Shown piece after piece: positions 1 through 6,904 of a stretch of DNA of 14,502 nt (positions are counted from its first letter, which is position 1; each line of letters starts with the position of its first letter). The stretch covers positions 1 through 14,502 of the forward strand of contig JAKLKT010000038.1 in assembly GCA_023150495.1 (NCBI GenBank), given 5' to 3'. Origin of the DNA: Planctomycetota bacterium (GTDB lineage: Bacteria; Planctomycetota; PLA2). The notes under the pieces were generated by a model. The model was not told where the DNA came from. It did not search any database and was given only the letters and a program-made list of their open reading frames with translations. The translations under genes and the position numbers were made by a program.

Positions 1-453
1 GATGCCGCTCGGCGTGATGATGAGCATGTCGTTCGTCGTGTTGTACGAGTCGTACGTCGTCGTCCCCGGCACGATGATGTTCGCGCCCGGCGGGTTCACG
101 CCCGGGACCGTCGGCTGCGTCGGGTCGTAGGGCCCCTGCGCCGTGTCGAAGTAGAAGAGACGGACGTTCCGCGACCCCTGCGGGTCCGCGGGGTCGTTGT
201 TGATCACCGACGTCAGGTCGAGCGACCCGGAGAAGATGATCGCGACACCCGGCTCCCGCAGGAGCGTCACGTTGTCGAGCGCGTTGTAGCCGTTCACGGA
301 GTCTTCCGTGTCGAGCTCATCGCCGTTCCCCGGGCTGTGACCGATGACGAAGATGTCGCCGATGTCGTCATCGGGAGTGCCGGCGGCACCGCCGGTGCAG
401 CCCATCAAGACAAGGCCAACGATTCCGAGTCCAAAGACGAGGAGGCGTCGCAT
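1..453 (-). CDS. Surface lipoprotein, Ig-like (SbsA/Big_5-type) domain likely, 3' end outside window
   Basis: 151 codons are visible, from ATG at 453 to the window edge in frame. The first 19 residues are a type II signal peptide: Arg2-Arg3, a hydrophobic core, then the lipobox LMGC with Cys19 as the lipidation site. This predicts an exported, membrane-anchored protein. After a short acidic linker, residues from about 60 read like an SbsA/Big_5 Ig-like fold: a strand containing IIFSGSLDLTSV, a stretch rich in Asn, Pro and Thr, and a closing LIITPSGI strand. The domain call rests on pattern memory only. GGAGG lies 5 bases before the ATG, which supports this start. The upstream leader has an inverted repeat (482-538). 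Codon bias fits a native gene. The ligand or partner is unknown, and the protein may be much longer than shown. Confidence 0.8.
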   Translation of the reverse strand, partial: MRRLLVFGLGIVGLVLMGCTGGAAGTPDDDIGDIFVIGHSPGNGDELDTEDSVNGYNALDNVTLLREPGVAIIFSGSLDLTSVINNDPADPQGSRNVRLFYFDTAQGPYDPTQPTVPGVNPPGANIIVPGTTTYDSYNTTNDMLIITPSGI

Positions 454-754
454 GAAGCCCTCCGAAAACTTGCCGATTTGCCCCCGGTTCCTGAAGAGCG
501 CGCACCGTACGAAATGCTCGTAGCTCTCGCAACCGGAAATACCCGTTTCGCACGTCTTCATCGCACTGTGGGCGTGTATTAGGCGCCCTTGGCCTAGGAA
601 TCGCAAACAGGGGGCCAACGGCTCCGGCGAAATCGACGGACGCAAGTCCATTGTGAAAAAGGACTTACGAGTGCGCCCGCGGAGAGGCGGAGGGAGGGCG
701 AGCGGTCGTGCTACAGCCGAGGAGCAGCTTCGCTCGGCTCTCGGGGCGGGATCA
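454..754. other. Gene-free stretch between the lipoprotein and PilZ genes
   Basis: I see no convincing gene here. GC content is visibly lower at about 460-560, as expected of a promoter and leader for the minus-strand lipoprotein gene. It contains the leader inverted repeat at 482-538, a TAGGC/GCCTA inverted repeat near 580-596, and a 6-bp hairpin AAGTCC/GGACTT (644-649 with 661-666, 11-base loop). It also contains a GCCGAG/CTCGGC hairpin (716-721 with 733-738). The last two lie downstream of the PilZ gene on its strand and might help end its transcript, but neither has a proper T-tract. A possible weak minus-strand -10 (TAATAC) lies near 575-580, without a good -35. Confidence 0.5.
482..538 (-). 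promoter_or_regulatory. Structured leader of the lipoprotein mRNA
   Basis: On the minus strand an outer stem forms between 531-538 and 482-489 (CCGGTT/AACCGG core with two further G-U pairs). An inner stem AGAGC/GCTCT (523-527 with 495-499) is nested inside. The element ends about 29 bases before the lipoprotein ATG and so would lie in its 5' UTR. It matches no riboswitch consensus I could recall. It could be a regulatory or stabilising hairpin, or a chance structure. Confidence 0.3.
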
Positions 755-771
755 GGGGGGGCGCGGGGGGG
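755..771 (-). repeat. Paired C-run element (C7-GCG-C7) after the PilZ stop
   Basis: The minus strand reads CCCCCCCGCGCCCCCCC starting 2 bases after the PilZ stop codon. The same 17 bases occur at 9220-9236, downstream of a plus-strand receiver gene. On the plus strand here the element is G-rich and fits a G-quadruplex pattern (G3-G-G3-CGC-G3-G-G3). GATCAG repeats flank it (750-755 and 771-776). Confidence 0.6.
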
Positions 772-772
772 A

Positions 773-1180
773 TCAGAGCTCCCCGGTCTCGCCGTACTTC
801 TGCTCGAAGAACTTGGCGAGCCGGCAGAGGTTCGCACGGTCCTCCTCGCCGATCCAGAGGAACTCGATCCCGACGGTGCCTTCCTCCTCGGGGTCCTCGC
901 CGACGCGCACCACACGGCCCAAGGCGAGGATCGGGGAGGTCTCCCGGACGATGTGCACCTCGAGCGCAAGATGGGAGCCCAGGGGCACGGGCTCGGCCGT
1001 CTCGAGGCAGAGCCCCCCGAGGGAGAGGTCCCTCGTACGGCCCCAGGCGCTCGGCTCGACGCCTTCGAGGTCCCTGTACCGGACCCTCACGTCCTCGAGG
1101 AAGCGCTTGTGGCGGCGCCGTTCCTCGGTGGAAAGGGCGGTCTCCGGGTCCTCCTTGCGCTGTTTCCGTCCCTCTTGCAC
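773..1180 (-). CDS. PilZ-domain protein, putative c-di-GMP receptor
   Basis: A small cytoplasmic PilZ protein. It shows both halves of the c-di-GMP-binding signature: an arginine motif in ERRRHKRF near the N-terminus, and the D-x-S-x-x-G motif in RTRDLSLGG about 30 residues later. A VGIEFLWI strand follows, typical of the PilZ beta-barrel. The N-terminal ~20 residues are charged and the C-terminus ends in a short helix. I chose GTG at 1180 (135 aa) because GGCGGAG lies 6 bases upstream. The frame stays open to a TTG at 1225 (150 aa), which has no ribosome site. No output domain is attached, so it probably acts by binding a partner. It diverges from tRNA-Leu. A GATACC -10-like box at 1253-1258 (minus) overlaps the tRNA's own -10. 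Confidence 0.85.
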   Translation of the reverse strand: MQEGRKQRKEDPETALSTEERRRHKRFLEDVRVRYRDLEGVEPSAWGRTRDLSLGGLCLETAEPVPLGSHLALEVHIVRETSPILALGRVVRVGEDPEEEGTVGIEFLWIGEEDRANLCRLAKFFEQKYGETGEL

Positions 1181-1254
1181 GGCAGGCTCCGCCCTGAACC
1201 CTATCCCACGGCCCCGGGCGGTCAAACGGCGCGAGGAACCGGCCCCGGAAGCGG

Positions 1255-1260
1255 TATCCT
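1255..1260 (+). promoter_or_regulatory. -10 box for tRNA-Leu
   Basis: TATCCT lies 18 bases before the tRNA 5' end, so the transcript would start a little over 10 bases before the mature tRNA. No TTGACA-like -35 is visible at the usual distance. A minus-strand GATACC (1253-1258) overlaps it and may serve the PilZ gene. Confidence 0.4.
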
Positions 1261-1278
1261 GACCCCCGCATCACCGCC

Positions 1279-1362
1279 GGGGGAGTGGCGGAACCGGCAG
1301 ACGCGGGGGACTTAAAATCCCCTGCCCGCAAGGGCATCCGGGTTCGAGTCCCGGCTCCCCCA
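1279..1362 (+). tRNA. tRNA-Leu (anticodon UAA)
   Basis: An 84-base class II tRNA. The acceptor stem is GGGGGAG (1279-1285) with CTCCCCC (1355-1361), and the discriminator base is A1362. The anticodon loop CTTAAAA (1311-1317) carries TAA at 1313-1315 on a GGGGA/TCCCC stem. The long variable arm (TGCCC-gca-AGGGCA) is typical of leucine tRNAs. The T arm contains GGTTCGAGTCC. CCA is not encoded. It should read the UUA codon, which is expected to be scarce in a genome this GC-rich, and UUG by wobble. Confidence 0.95.
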
Positions 1363-1373
1363 CTTCAGTCACG

Positions 1374-1388
1374 GCCCCCGGAGCCCCC
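1374..1388 (+). repeat. GCCCCCGGAGCCCCC motif, copy 1
   Basis: A 15-base motif (C5-GGAG-C5) found identically at 12002-12016 and 14233-14247, all in intergenic DNA on the plus strand. This copy lies between tRNA-Leu and pdxH and is followed by another C6 run at 1395-1400. Confidence 0.55.
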
Positions 1389-1494
1389 TGCAATCCCCCC
1401 TCCCTGCGGCCAGCTTCAGCCGACGAGCGCCGGGCGCACGGAGGGCCGTGGCGATACCATGGCGCTCGCCGCTCGCGGCTATGCGGCAGGACGA

Positions 1495-2130
1495 ATGGAC
1501 CACGAGGCTCTGCGACGCGAGTACCGGCGCGCGACGCTCCGGCGCGCGGACCTCGATCCGGACCCGTTCGCCTTCTTCCGGCGCTGGTTCAAGGAGGCCG
1601 AGGCGGCGGGGCTCTACCTCCCCGACGCGATGACGCTCGCGACCGTGGACGCGGAGGGCGCGCCGAACGCGCGCATGGTCGTCCTCCGCGGCGCGGACGA
1701 GAAGGGCTTCGTCTTCTACACGAGCCGCGCGAGCGCGAAGGGAAGGGAGCTCGAGGGGAACCCGCGCGCGGCGCTCGTCTTCCACTGGAACGAGCTCGAG
1801 CGGCAGGTGCGCGCGAGGGGCCCCGTCGAGCGCCTGCGCTTCGAGGAATCGGCGCTCTACTTCGGCAAGCGCCCGCGCGAGAGCCAGATCTCCGCCGCCA
1901 TCTCGCCGCAGAGCGAGGTCGTGCCGGGCCGCGAGCTCCTCGAGGCGCGCGCGGCGGACCTGCGGCGGCGGATCGGCGACGGGCCCGTGCCCGTGCCCCC
2001 GGCGTGGGCCGGGTACCGGATCGCGGCCACGGAGATCGAGTTCTGGCAGGGACGCGAGAGCCGGCTCCACGACCGCTTCCGCTACGCGCGGGCGGGGGGC
2101 GGGTGGCGGATCGACCGCCTCGCGCCGTAG
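1495..2130 (+). CDS. pdxH: Pyridoxamine/pyridoxine 5'-phosphate oxidase (PdxH)
   Basis: An FMN-dependent enzyme that oxidises pyridoxine or pyridoxamine 5'-phosphate to pyridoxal 5'-phosphate, the last step of PLP synthesis and salvage. It is cytosolic and acts as a dimer. The 211 residues match the usual length of about 210-220. The N-terminus LRREYRRATLRRADL is a family hallmark. The FMN-binding split barrel includes NARMVVLRG (58-66), FYTSRASAKGRELEGNP (74-90) and ALVFHW (93-98). SQISAAISPQSEVV (130-143) and the C-terminal FWQGRESRLHDRF (183-195) with the terminal IDRLAP complete the PNPOx signature. I chose ATG 1495 because family homology starts there, with AGGA just upstream. In-frame ATG 1459 (223 aa) is possible. 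Its stop lies 2 bases from that of the convergent SulP gene, leaving no space for a terminator. Confidence 0.95.
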   Translation: MDHEALRREYRRATLRRADLDPDPFAFFRRWFKEAEAAGLYLPDAMTLATVDAEGAPNARMVVLRGADEKGFVFYTSRASAKGRELEGNPRAALVFHWNELERQVRARGPVERLRFEESALYFGKRPRESQISAAISPQSEVVPGRELLEARAADLRRRIGDGPVPVPPAWAGYRIAATEIEFWQGRESRLHDRFRYARAGGGWRIDRLAP

Positions 2131-2132
2131 CC

Positions 2133-3791
2133 CTACCCGCCCGCGTACGCGCGCGCCCGCTCGATCCCCTCCTCGACCGACGTGCCGCCGTCGAGCAGCC
2201 GGCCGACTGCGGACTCGAGGTTCACGAGCCCCGTCGCGTCGATGATCGGCACCGAGCGGATGTCGAGGATCACGACCTTCACCGTGTGATCGACGCGGTT
2301 CAACGCCGCCATCGCGCGCCGCGCCGCGCCGAAGAAGAGCGGCCCCACGACCTCGTAGAGGACGGTCGCCTTCGGGAGCTCCTGCTTGAGGACCCGGTGC
2401 GGGTCGGCAACGAGGCTCACGTCGGAGACCATCGCCATGCGGCGCATGAAGAGGAGCGCCGCGAGCATGACGCCCGCGGTCACCGAGACGACCATGTCGA
2501 AGACCACCGTGAGGCCGAAGCACGCCGCCAGCACGAGGATGTCGGAGCGCGGCGCGGTGCGGGCGGTGCGCACGATCTGGTGGGCGTCGCTCATGTTCCA
2601 CGCGACGAGGAGGAGGAGGGCCGCGAGCGACGACATGGGCAGGTGGCCGAGGAGGGGCGCGAGGAGGAGGACCGCGAGGAGGACGAAGACGGAGTGGAAG
2701 ATCGCCGCGAAGGGCGAACGCCCGCCCGAGCGGATGTTCGTCGCCGTGCGCGCGATCGCGCCCGTCGCCGAGATCCCGCCGAGGAACGGGGAGACGAGGT
2801 TGCCCGCGCCCTGCGCGATGAGCTCGACGTCGGGGTCGTGGCGGCGCCGGATCATCCCGTCCGCGACCACGGCGGAGAGCAGGGACTCGATCGCGCCGAG
2901 CATCGCGATCGCGAAGGCGCTCGGGGCGAGCTCCCGCATGAGGTCGAGGTCGAACCCGACCGCCTTCCCGTCCGGGCCCGGGAATTCCCACGGCAGGTGG
3001 AACGGCGGCAGCACGCGCGGGATCCCGTGGCGCTCGACGCCGTCGAGCATGTAGGTGAACCGGCTGTCGATCGTCGCGACGGTGAACCCCGGGACGAGCC
3101 GCCCGAGCGCGGCCGCGATGATGCCCGCCGTGCCGAGCGCGACGAGCGGCGCCGGGATCTTCCGCGTCACGCGCGGCCACAGCACGAGGAGGCCGAGCGT
3201 GAGGAGGCCGATGACGAGCTCCTCCCAGCGCGCGGTCGGGACCGCGCGCGCGAGGACGGCGACCTTCTCGAGGAAGTGCTCGGGCAGGGGCCCGGTCTCG
3301 AGGCCGAGCAGGTCCTTCACCTGGAGCGTCGCGATCACCGTGCCGATGCCCGCGGTGAACCCCATCGTGACCGGGTAGGGCACGAACTCGATGAGCCGGC
3401 CGAGGCGCGCGGCGCCCATCACGAGCAGCAGCACGCCGGCCATGTGCGTCGCGAGCAGGAGCCCGCCGAGGCCGTACTTCGCCGAGATCGGCGCGAGGAG
3501 CACGACGAAGGCCGCGGTCGGGCCGGACACCTGGACGCGCGAGCCGCCGAGCACCGCGATCACGGCGCCCGCGACGATCGCGGTGTAGAGGCCGTGCTGC
3601 GGCGGCACGCCCGACGCGATGGCGAGCGCCATCGAGAGGGGCAGCGCGACGATGCCGACGATCACTCCGGCGACGAGATCCGCGCGGAGGTCCTTCCAGC
3701 GGTAGCCGTCACGGAAGGTCTTCTTGAGCGCGATGCCGATCTGCAGCGGCGACGCGCTCCCGTCGTCGTGCGTTGGAAGAGCCTCGCCCAT
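2133..3791 (-). CDS. SulP-family (DauA-like) anion/dicarboxylate transporter with shortened STAS domain
   Basis: An inner-membrane secondary transporter of the SLC26/SulP family. The membrane part closely follows E. coli DauA (a C4-dicarboxylate transporter) as I recall it: GVPPQHGLYTAIVAG, GGSRVQVSGPTAAF, AMLGAIESLLSAVVADGM and AFIHS-like segments are all present, with about a dozen hydrophobic stretches. Substrate (dicarboxylate, sulfate or bicarbonate) cannot be told from sequence. The cytoplasmic STAS domain starts near residue 475 and has VVILDIRSVPIIDATGL. It then goes directly from LLDGG to SVEEGIERARA and the stop, lacking about 30-40 residues that normally lie between. I chose ATG 3791 (552 aa): AAAGGAG sits 5 bases upstream. 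GTG 3821 would add 10 residues without support. A TAGTGT -10-like box is at 3840-3845. Confidence 0.9.
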   Translation of the reverse strand: MGEALPTHDDGSASPLQIGIALKKTFRDGYRWKDLRADLVAGVIVGIVALPLSMALAIASGVPPQHGLYTAIVAGAVIAVLGGSRVQVSGPTAAFVVLLAPISAKYGLGGLLLATHMAGVLLLVMGAARLGRLIEFVPYPVTMGFTAGIGTVIATLQVKDLLGLETGPLPEHFLEKVAVLARAVPTARWEELVIGLLTLGLLVLWPRVTRKIPAPLVALGTAGIIAAALGRLVPGFTVATIDSRFTYMLDGVERHGIPRVLPPFHLPWEFPGPDGKAVGFDLDLMRELAPSAFAIAMLGAIESLLSAVVADGMIRRRHDPDVELIAQGAGNLVSPFLGGISATGAIARTATNIRSGGRSPFAAIFHSVFVLLAVLLLAPLLGHLPMSSLAALLLLVAWNMSDAHQIVRTARTAPRSDILVLAACFGLTVVFDMVVSVTAGVMLAALLFMRRMAMVSDVSLVADPHRVLKQELPKATVLYEVVGPLFFGAARRAMAALNRVDHTVKVVILDIRSVPIIDATGLVNLESAVGRLLDGGTSVEEGIERARAYAGG

Positions 3792-3925
3792 GGTCGCTCC
3801 TTTCGGACCCGAGCCCTCCACCGAAGTCGATGAGTGGCGACACTACGATGCGCCCCTTGTCCAATCGGCGCGCGGCTCCCCGGGGTGGAGTGCCCGGGCG
3901 AGGCGGGGCAGTGGACTCCAGGGGG

Positions 3926-5368
3926 TCAGCGGAGCCGGTCGCGCAGCTCGCGGCGGAGCGGCTTCCCGACGGCGTTCCTCGGGACCCTGTCCACGAAGCG
4001 GACCTCCCGCGGCACCTCGTAGGGCGCGAGGCCCGCGCGGCAGTGCGCGACGAGGTCCTCCGGGGTCGCGTCGCCCGAGCGCACGACGAACGCCACCGGC
4101 ACCTCGCCGTCGCGCTCGTCCGGCCGGCCCACGACCACCGCCTCCTTCACGGCCGGGTGCCGCAGCAGCCGCTCCTCGACCGCGTTCGGGCTCACCGTGT
4201 AGCCCCGGAACTTCAGCATGTCCTTCACCCGGTCCACGATCGTCAGGTAGCCCTCGCCGTCCATCACGCCGATGTCGCCGGTCCGGAGCCACCCGTCGAG
4301 GAAGGGCGACTCCTCCGGCCGCCGCCAGTAGCCCATCGTGACCTGCGGCCCCTTGAGCAGCACCTCCCCCGGAGCCCCCTCCGCCACCTCCCGGCCGCGC
4401 TCGTCCACGACCCGGCAGCACGTGTCCTGGATCGGCACGCCGACGGTCCCCGCCTTGAACCGGTGCGGCGGGTTGTTGTGCGACTCGGGCGAGGCCTCGG
4501 TGAGCCCGTAGCCCTGCTGGAGCGGCGCCTTCGGGTAGCGCTCGTCCCAGCGCTCCTTCAGCCGCCCCTGCGTGAGCATCGCGCCCGCCTTCACGTGCCG
4601 GAGCGCGGGGAGATCCGCGCGCGGCGCGTCGAGGAGCCGGTGGAACATCGTCGCGCTCCCGTAGAGGACGGTCGCCTTGTGGCGCGCCGCGAGCGCGAGC
4701 GTCTCGTCGGGGTCGAACCTCGGGACGAGGACGAGCGTGCCTCCCGCCGCGAACGTCGAGTTGAGGCAGATGCAGAGCCCCCACGTGTGGCAGATCGGGA
4801 GGACGCCGAGCGTGCGCTCGCGCGCGGTCCAGCCGAACCAGCGCGCGTTCTGGAGCGCGTTGGCGACGAGGTTCCCGTGGGACATCATCGCGGCCTTCGG
4901 GCGGCCGGTCGTCCCGCTCGTGTACTGGAGCACGGCGAGCGGCGAAGGGAGGGGGCGCGGGGGAGGGTCACCGAGGCCCGGGTCCTCGCCCTCGCCGAGG
5001 ACGAGCCTCGCCTCGCTGTCCGCGACCTGCGCGGCGAGCTCCGTGTCGCCGATCTGGGGGCTCGACGGAACGACGACGCATCCCGCGCGGAGCGCGCCGT
5101 AGAAGGCGACGACCGACGTCCACGCGTTCGACATCCGGAGGAGCACGCGGTCGCCCGGCGCCGCGCCGCGCGCGACGAACGCGCCCGCGGCGCGGGAGAC
5201 GCGGTCCCAGAGGTCCCCGTACGTGAAGCTCCGCGCGCCGTCGGCGAGCGCGACCTTCCGGGGCCGCCGCCGCGCGTTGCGCTCGAGGAACCCCCAGAGC
5301 GGGATCCGAGGATAGCTGCCCTCGGGCGGTAGCCCGGGCGGGTAGTGGAGCGTCCACGGCGGGGCCAC
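3926..5368 (-). CDS. AMP-dependent acyl-CoA ligase (fatty-acid/carboxylate-CoA synthetase)
   Basis: An ANL-superfamily adenylating enzyme that activates a carboxylic acid with ATP and transfers it to CoA. All core motifs are present in 480 residues: P-loop YTSGTTGRPK (149-158), the substrate-site region around LPICHTWG (190-197), YGLTEASPE (287-295), the ribose-binding Asp in GWLRTGDIG (359-367), hinge region DRVKDMLKFRG (379-389), and catalytic Lys469 in PRNAVGKPLRREL. This looks fully active. Chain length and substrate cannot be assigned; medium- or long-chain fatty acid or an aromatic acid are possible. The start is GTG 5368, 7 bases after the upstream FHA gene's stop, the only start that keeps the N-terminal region without running into that gene. 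No clear SD, so it is probably translated by coupling. It is the last gene of the FHA operon. Confidence 0.9.
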   Translation of the reverse strand: MAPPWTLHYPPGLPPEGSYPRIPLWGFLERNARRRPRKVALADGARSFTYGDLWDRVSRAAGAFVARGAAPGDRVLLRMSNAWTSVVAFYGALRAGCVVVPSSPQIGDTELAAQVADSEARLVLGEGEDPGLGDPPPRPLPSPLAVLQYTSGTTGRPKAAMMSHGNLVANALQNARWFGWTARERTLGVLPICHTWGLCICLNSTFAAGGTLVLVPRFDPDETLALAARHKATVLYGSATMFHRLLDAPRADLPALRHVKAGAMLTQGRLKERWDERYPKAPLQQGYGLTEASPESHNNPPHRFKAGTVGVPIQDTCCRVVDERGREVAEGAPGEVLLKGPQVTMGYWRRPEESPFLDGWLRTGDIGVMDGEGYLTIVDRVKDMLKFRGYTVSPNAVEERLLRHPAVKEAVVVGRPDERDGEVPVAFVVRSGDATPEDLVAHCRAGLAPYEVPREVRFVDRVPRNAVGKPLRRELRDRLR

Positions 5369-5375
5369 GCCGCGG

Positions 5376-6044
5376 CTACCGGGAGGGCGCGGGGTCGAGA
5401 CAGCGCGCGAGGAGCGAGAGGAGGCGGTCCGGCCTCTCGCCGATGTTGCGCTCGACGGGCGTCCCGTTCTCCGAGAGCCAGAAGATGCCGGTCGCGTGCC
5501 GGCCGACGCGCACGAGCGCGTTGAAGCCCGTGTGCCCCTCGTACTCGGCGGCCTGCACCTCGCCGTTCCGCACCTCGATCCGCGCTTCGCCGCCGGGGAG
5601 CGCGACCCTGAGCGTGACATCGCGGCGGTCGATCAGGAGGCGCGTCAGCACCTCGATCAGGCCCGCGCGCCCGAGCTCGCCCGCCTCGAGGTCGGGCTGC
5701 GGCAAATCCTCGAAGCCCATCGTGCCGGTCTCCGCGAAGCGCTCCTCGTCGTCCGCGTCCTTCAGCCGCGCGAGGAAGATCGTGGAGCCGACCCGGATGC
5801 GGCCGCCCTCGGGCACCTGCCGCACCCCGAGCACGAGATCGCCGTCGAGGAAGGTGCCGTTCCGGCTGTGCAGGTCCTCGAGCAGGATGGCGCGGCCTCC
5901 CCGGTCGACGGTCAGCCGCGCGTGGGCGCGCGAGCAGGCGCGGTCCTCGAGGAGGACATCGCTCTTCTTGCCGCGGCCGAGCGTGTACGCGTGGCCCCGG
6001 CACAGGGGGATCCGCTGCCCTTCTACGGTGACGAGATACGGCAT
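5376..6044 (-). CDS. FHA-DUF4388 (PATAN-like) signalling protein, paralog 2
   Basis: 222 aa, soluble. An N-terminal FHA domain (about 1-95), a phosphothreonine-peptide reader, has the conserved GR (23-24), SRAH (38-41) and SRNGTFLDG (60-68) motifs, so its binding site looks intact. A linker (96-118) holds ETGT (105-108). Residues about 120-210 resemble the DUF4388/PATAN module (GELGRAGLIEVL, ARIEVRNGEVQAAEY, GFNALV, GIFWL), often found in two-component and gliding-associated proteins; its ligand is unknown. ATG 6044 is supported by GGAG 7 bases upstream. It is a clear duplicate of the adjacent gene ending at 6123, with the same domain order and near-identical start MPYLVTV. The acyl-CoA ligase gene begins 7 bases downstream. 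No Ser/Thr kinase is encoded in this window. Confidence 0.85.
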   Translation of the reverse strand: MPYLVTVEGQRIPLCRGHAYTLGRGKKSDVLLEDRACSRAHARLTVDRGGRAILLEDLHSRNGTFLDGDLVLGVRQVPEGGRIRVGSTIFLARLKDADDEERFAETGTMGFEDLPQPDLEAGELGRAGLIEVLTRLLIDRRDVTLRVALPGGEARIEVRNGEVQAAEYEGHTGFNALVRVGRHATGIFWLSENGTPVERNIGERPDRLLSLLARCLDPAPSR

Positions 6045-6083
6045 GTTCCGACTCCGCGGCGGTCCGCGAAGATCCCATCCTAA

Positions 6084-6121
6084 CCCCCGGTAGCCCCAAG
6101 GCCGGGGGGATACCCCGGGGG
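6084..6121 (-). other. GC-rich hairpin between the two FHA genes
   Basis: The 78-base gap between the paralogs contains CCCCCGG (6084-6090) pairing with CCGGGGG (6102-6108), loop 11 bases, followed by a CCCCGGGG palindrome (6113-6120). On the sense strand two C-runs follow the FHA stop codon (C5 at 6117-6121, C6 at 6104-6109). There is no T-tract, so a full terminator is unlikely. It could reduce read-through or affect mRNA processing within the operon. Confidence 0.35.
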
Positions 6122-6122
6122 A

Positions 6123-6821
6123 CTAGCCCTTGGGCGCGGGGCCCGGGGCGCCGTGCGACGCGGAGGGCGCGAGGCAGCGCTGGAGCTCGGAGAGGAGCCG
6201 CACGAAGGGCTCGTTGATGTTCCGCTCGCAGGCCTGCTCCGTCTCCACGAGCCAGAAGATGCCGCTCGCCTGCCGGCCGAGCTTCACGAGCGCGTTGAAC
6301 CCCTGGAGGCCGCCGCACTCGGCGTGGATGACCTCGCCCCCGCGCACCTCGATCTTCGCGTGCTCGGTCGCGAGCGCCACGTGCACGGTCACGTTCCGCT
6401 GGGCGTTGAAGACGAGCTTCAGGAGCTCGACGAGGCCGTAGCGCGCGAGCTCGCCCCCGTCGAGGTCCTGGACGAACGTCCCCTGGTCGAATGCGACGGT
6501 GCCCGTGTCCGAGAGCTCGCGCTCCTCCTCGCGCTCCTTGAGCCGCAGGAGGAAGATGCTGCCGCCCACCTGGATGCGCGCCCCCTCGCGGAGCGCGACG
6601 CGCGACGTGACGGGCTCGCCGTTCACGAACGTCCCGTTCCGGCTGCCGCAGTCCTCGAGGAACACGGCGTCGCTCGTGCGAGCGACGGAGAGCGCCGCGT
6701 GCCGGCGCGACGCGGCCGCGTCCTCCACGACGACGTCGCAGTCCATGCCCCTGCCGATGGAGTAGCTCTGGCCCCGGCGGAGGGGCATCCGCGACCCGGC
6801 GACGGTGACCAGATAGGGCAT
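6123..6821 (-). CDS. FHA-DUF4388 (PATAN-like) signalling protein, paralog 1
   Basis: 232 aa, the upstream member of a tandem pair. The FHA domain (about 1-95) has GRGMDCD (23-29), SRRH (38-41) and GSRNGTFVNG (59-68), the residues expected for phosphothreonine-peptide binding. The linker carries DTGT at 105-108, exactly matching ETGT in its paralog. Residues about 121-213 form the DUF4388-like module (GELARYGLVELLKLVF, AKIEVRGGEVIHAE, GFNALVKLGRQASGIFWLVE). The tail after residue 218 is Ala/Pro/Gly-rich and absent from the paralog. ATG 6821 has GGAG 6 bases upstream. The role is probably as a phospho-dependent adaptor; the target is unknown. It may be co-transcribed with the small membrane gene upstream (83-base gap). 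Confidence 0.85.
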   Translation of the reverse strand: MPYLVTVAGSRMPLRRGQSYSIGRGMDCDVVVEDAAASRRHAALSVARTSDAVFLEDCGSRNGTFVNGEPVTSRVALREGARIQVGGSIFLLRLKEREEERELSDTGTVAFDQGTFVQDLDGGELARYGLVELLKLVFNAQRNVTVHVALATEHAKIEVRGGEVIHAECGGLQGFNALVKLGRQASGIFWLVETEQACERNINEPFVRLLSELQRCLAPSASHGAPGPAPKG

Positions 6822-6888
6822 CTCGAGCTCCGAGCACTCATCGGCCCCTTGGCCTCCCGTCTTGAGCGGGCGCCCGGGGCCTCGATGC

Positions 6889-6903
6889 GGGGGGGCCGGG
6901 GGG
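6889..6903 (-). repeat. Paired C-run element (C6-GG-C7) after the small membrane gene
   Basis: Immediately after the TAG at 6905-6907 the minus strand carries C6, GG, C7. It has the same design as the elements at 755-771 and 9220-9236: two long C-runs with a 2-4 base spacer directly behind a stop codon. The plus strand is correspondingly G-rich. Confidence 0.45.
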
Positions 6904-6904
6904 C

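Noticed and set aside
653..1315. Long open frames antisense to the PilZ gene
   Set aside because: High GC produces long open frames on all strands. The minus frame alone has PilZ motifs and codon bias, and the plus frame runs into tRNA-Leu.
3886..3920. TGGAGT/ACTCCA inverted repeat as a terminator for the ligase operon
   Set aside because: Only a 6-bp stem with a 23-base loop and no T-tract.
2004..5332. Very long Arg/Asp/Glu-rich plus-strand frames over the SulP and ligase genes
   Set aside because: Repetitive low-complexity composition with no motif; they are the complements of genes with clear family signatures.
5369..5620. N-terminal extension of the acyl-CoA ligase into the FHA gene
   Set aside because: The extra residues are an Arg/Ser-rich shadow of the FHA gene. 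The family match begins right after GTG 5368.
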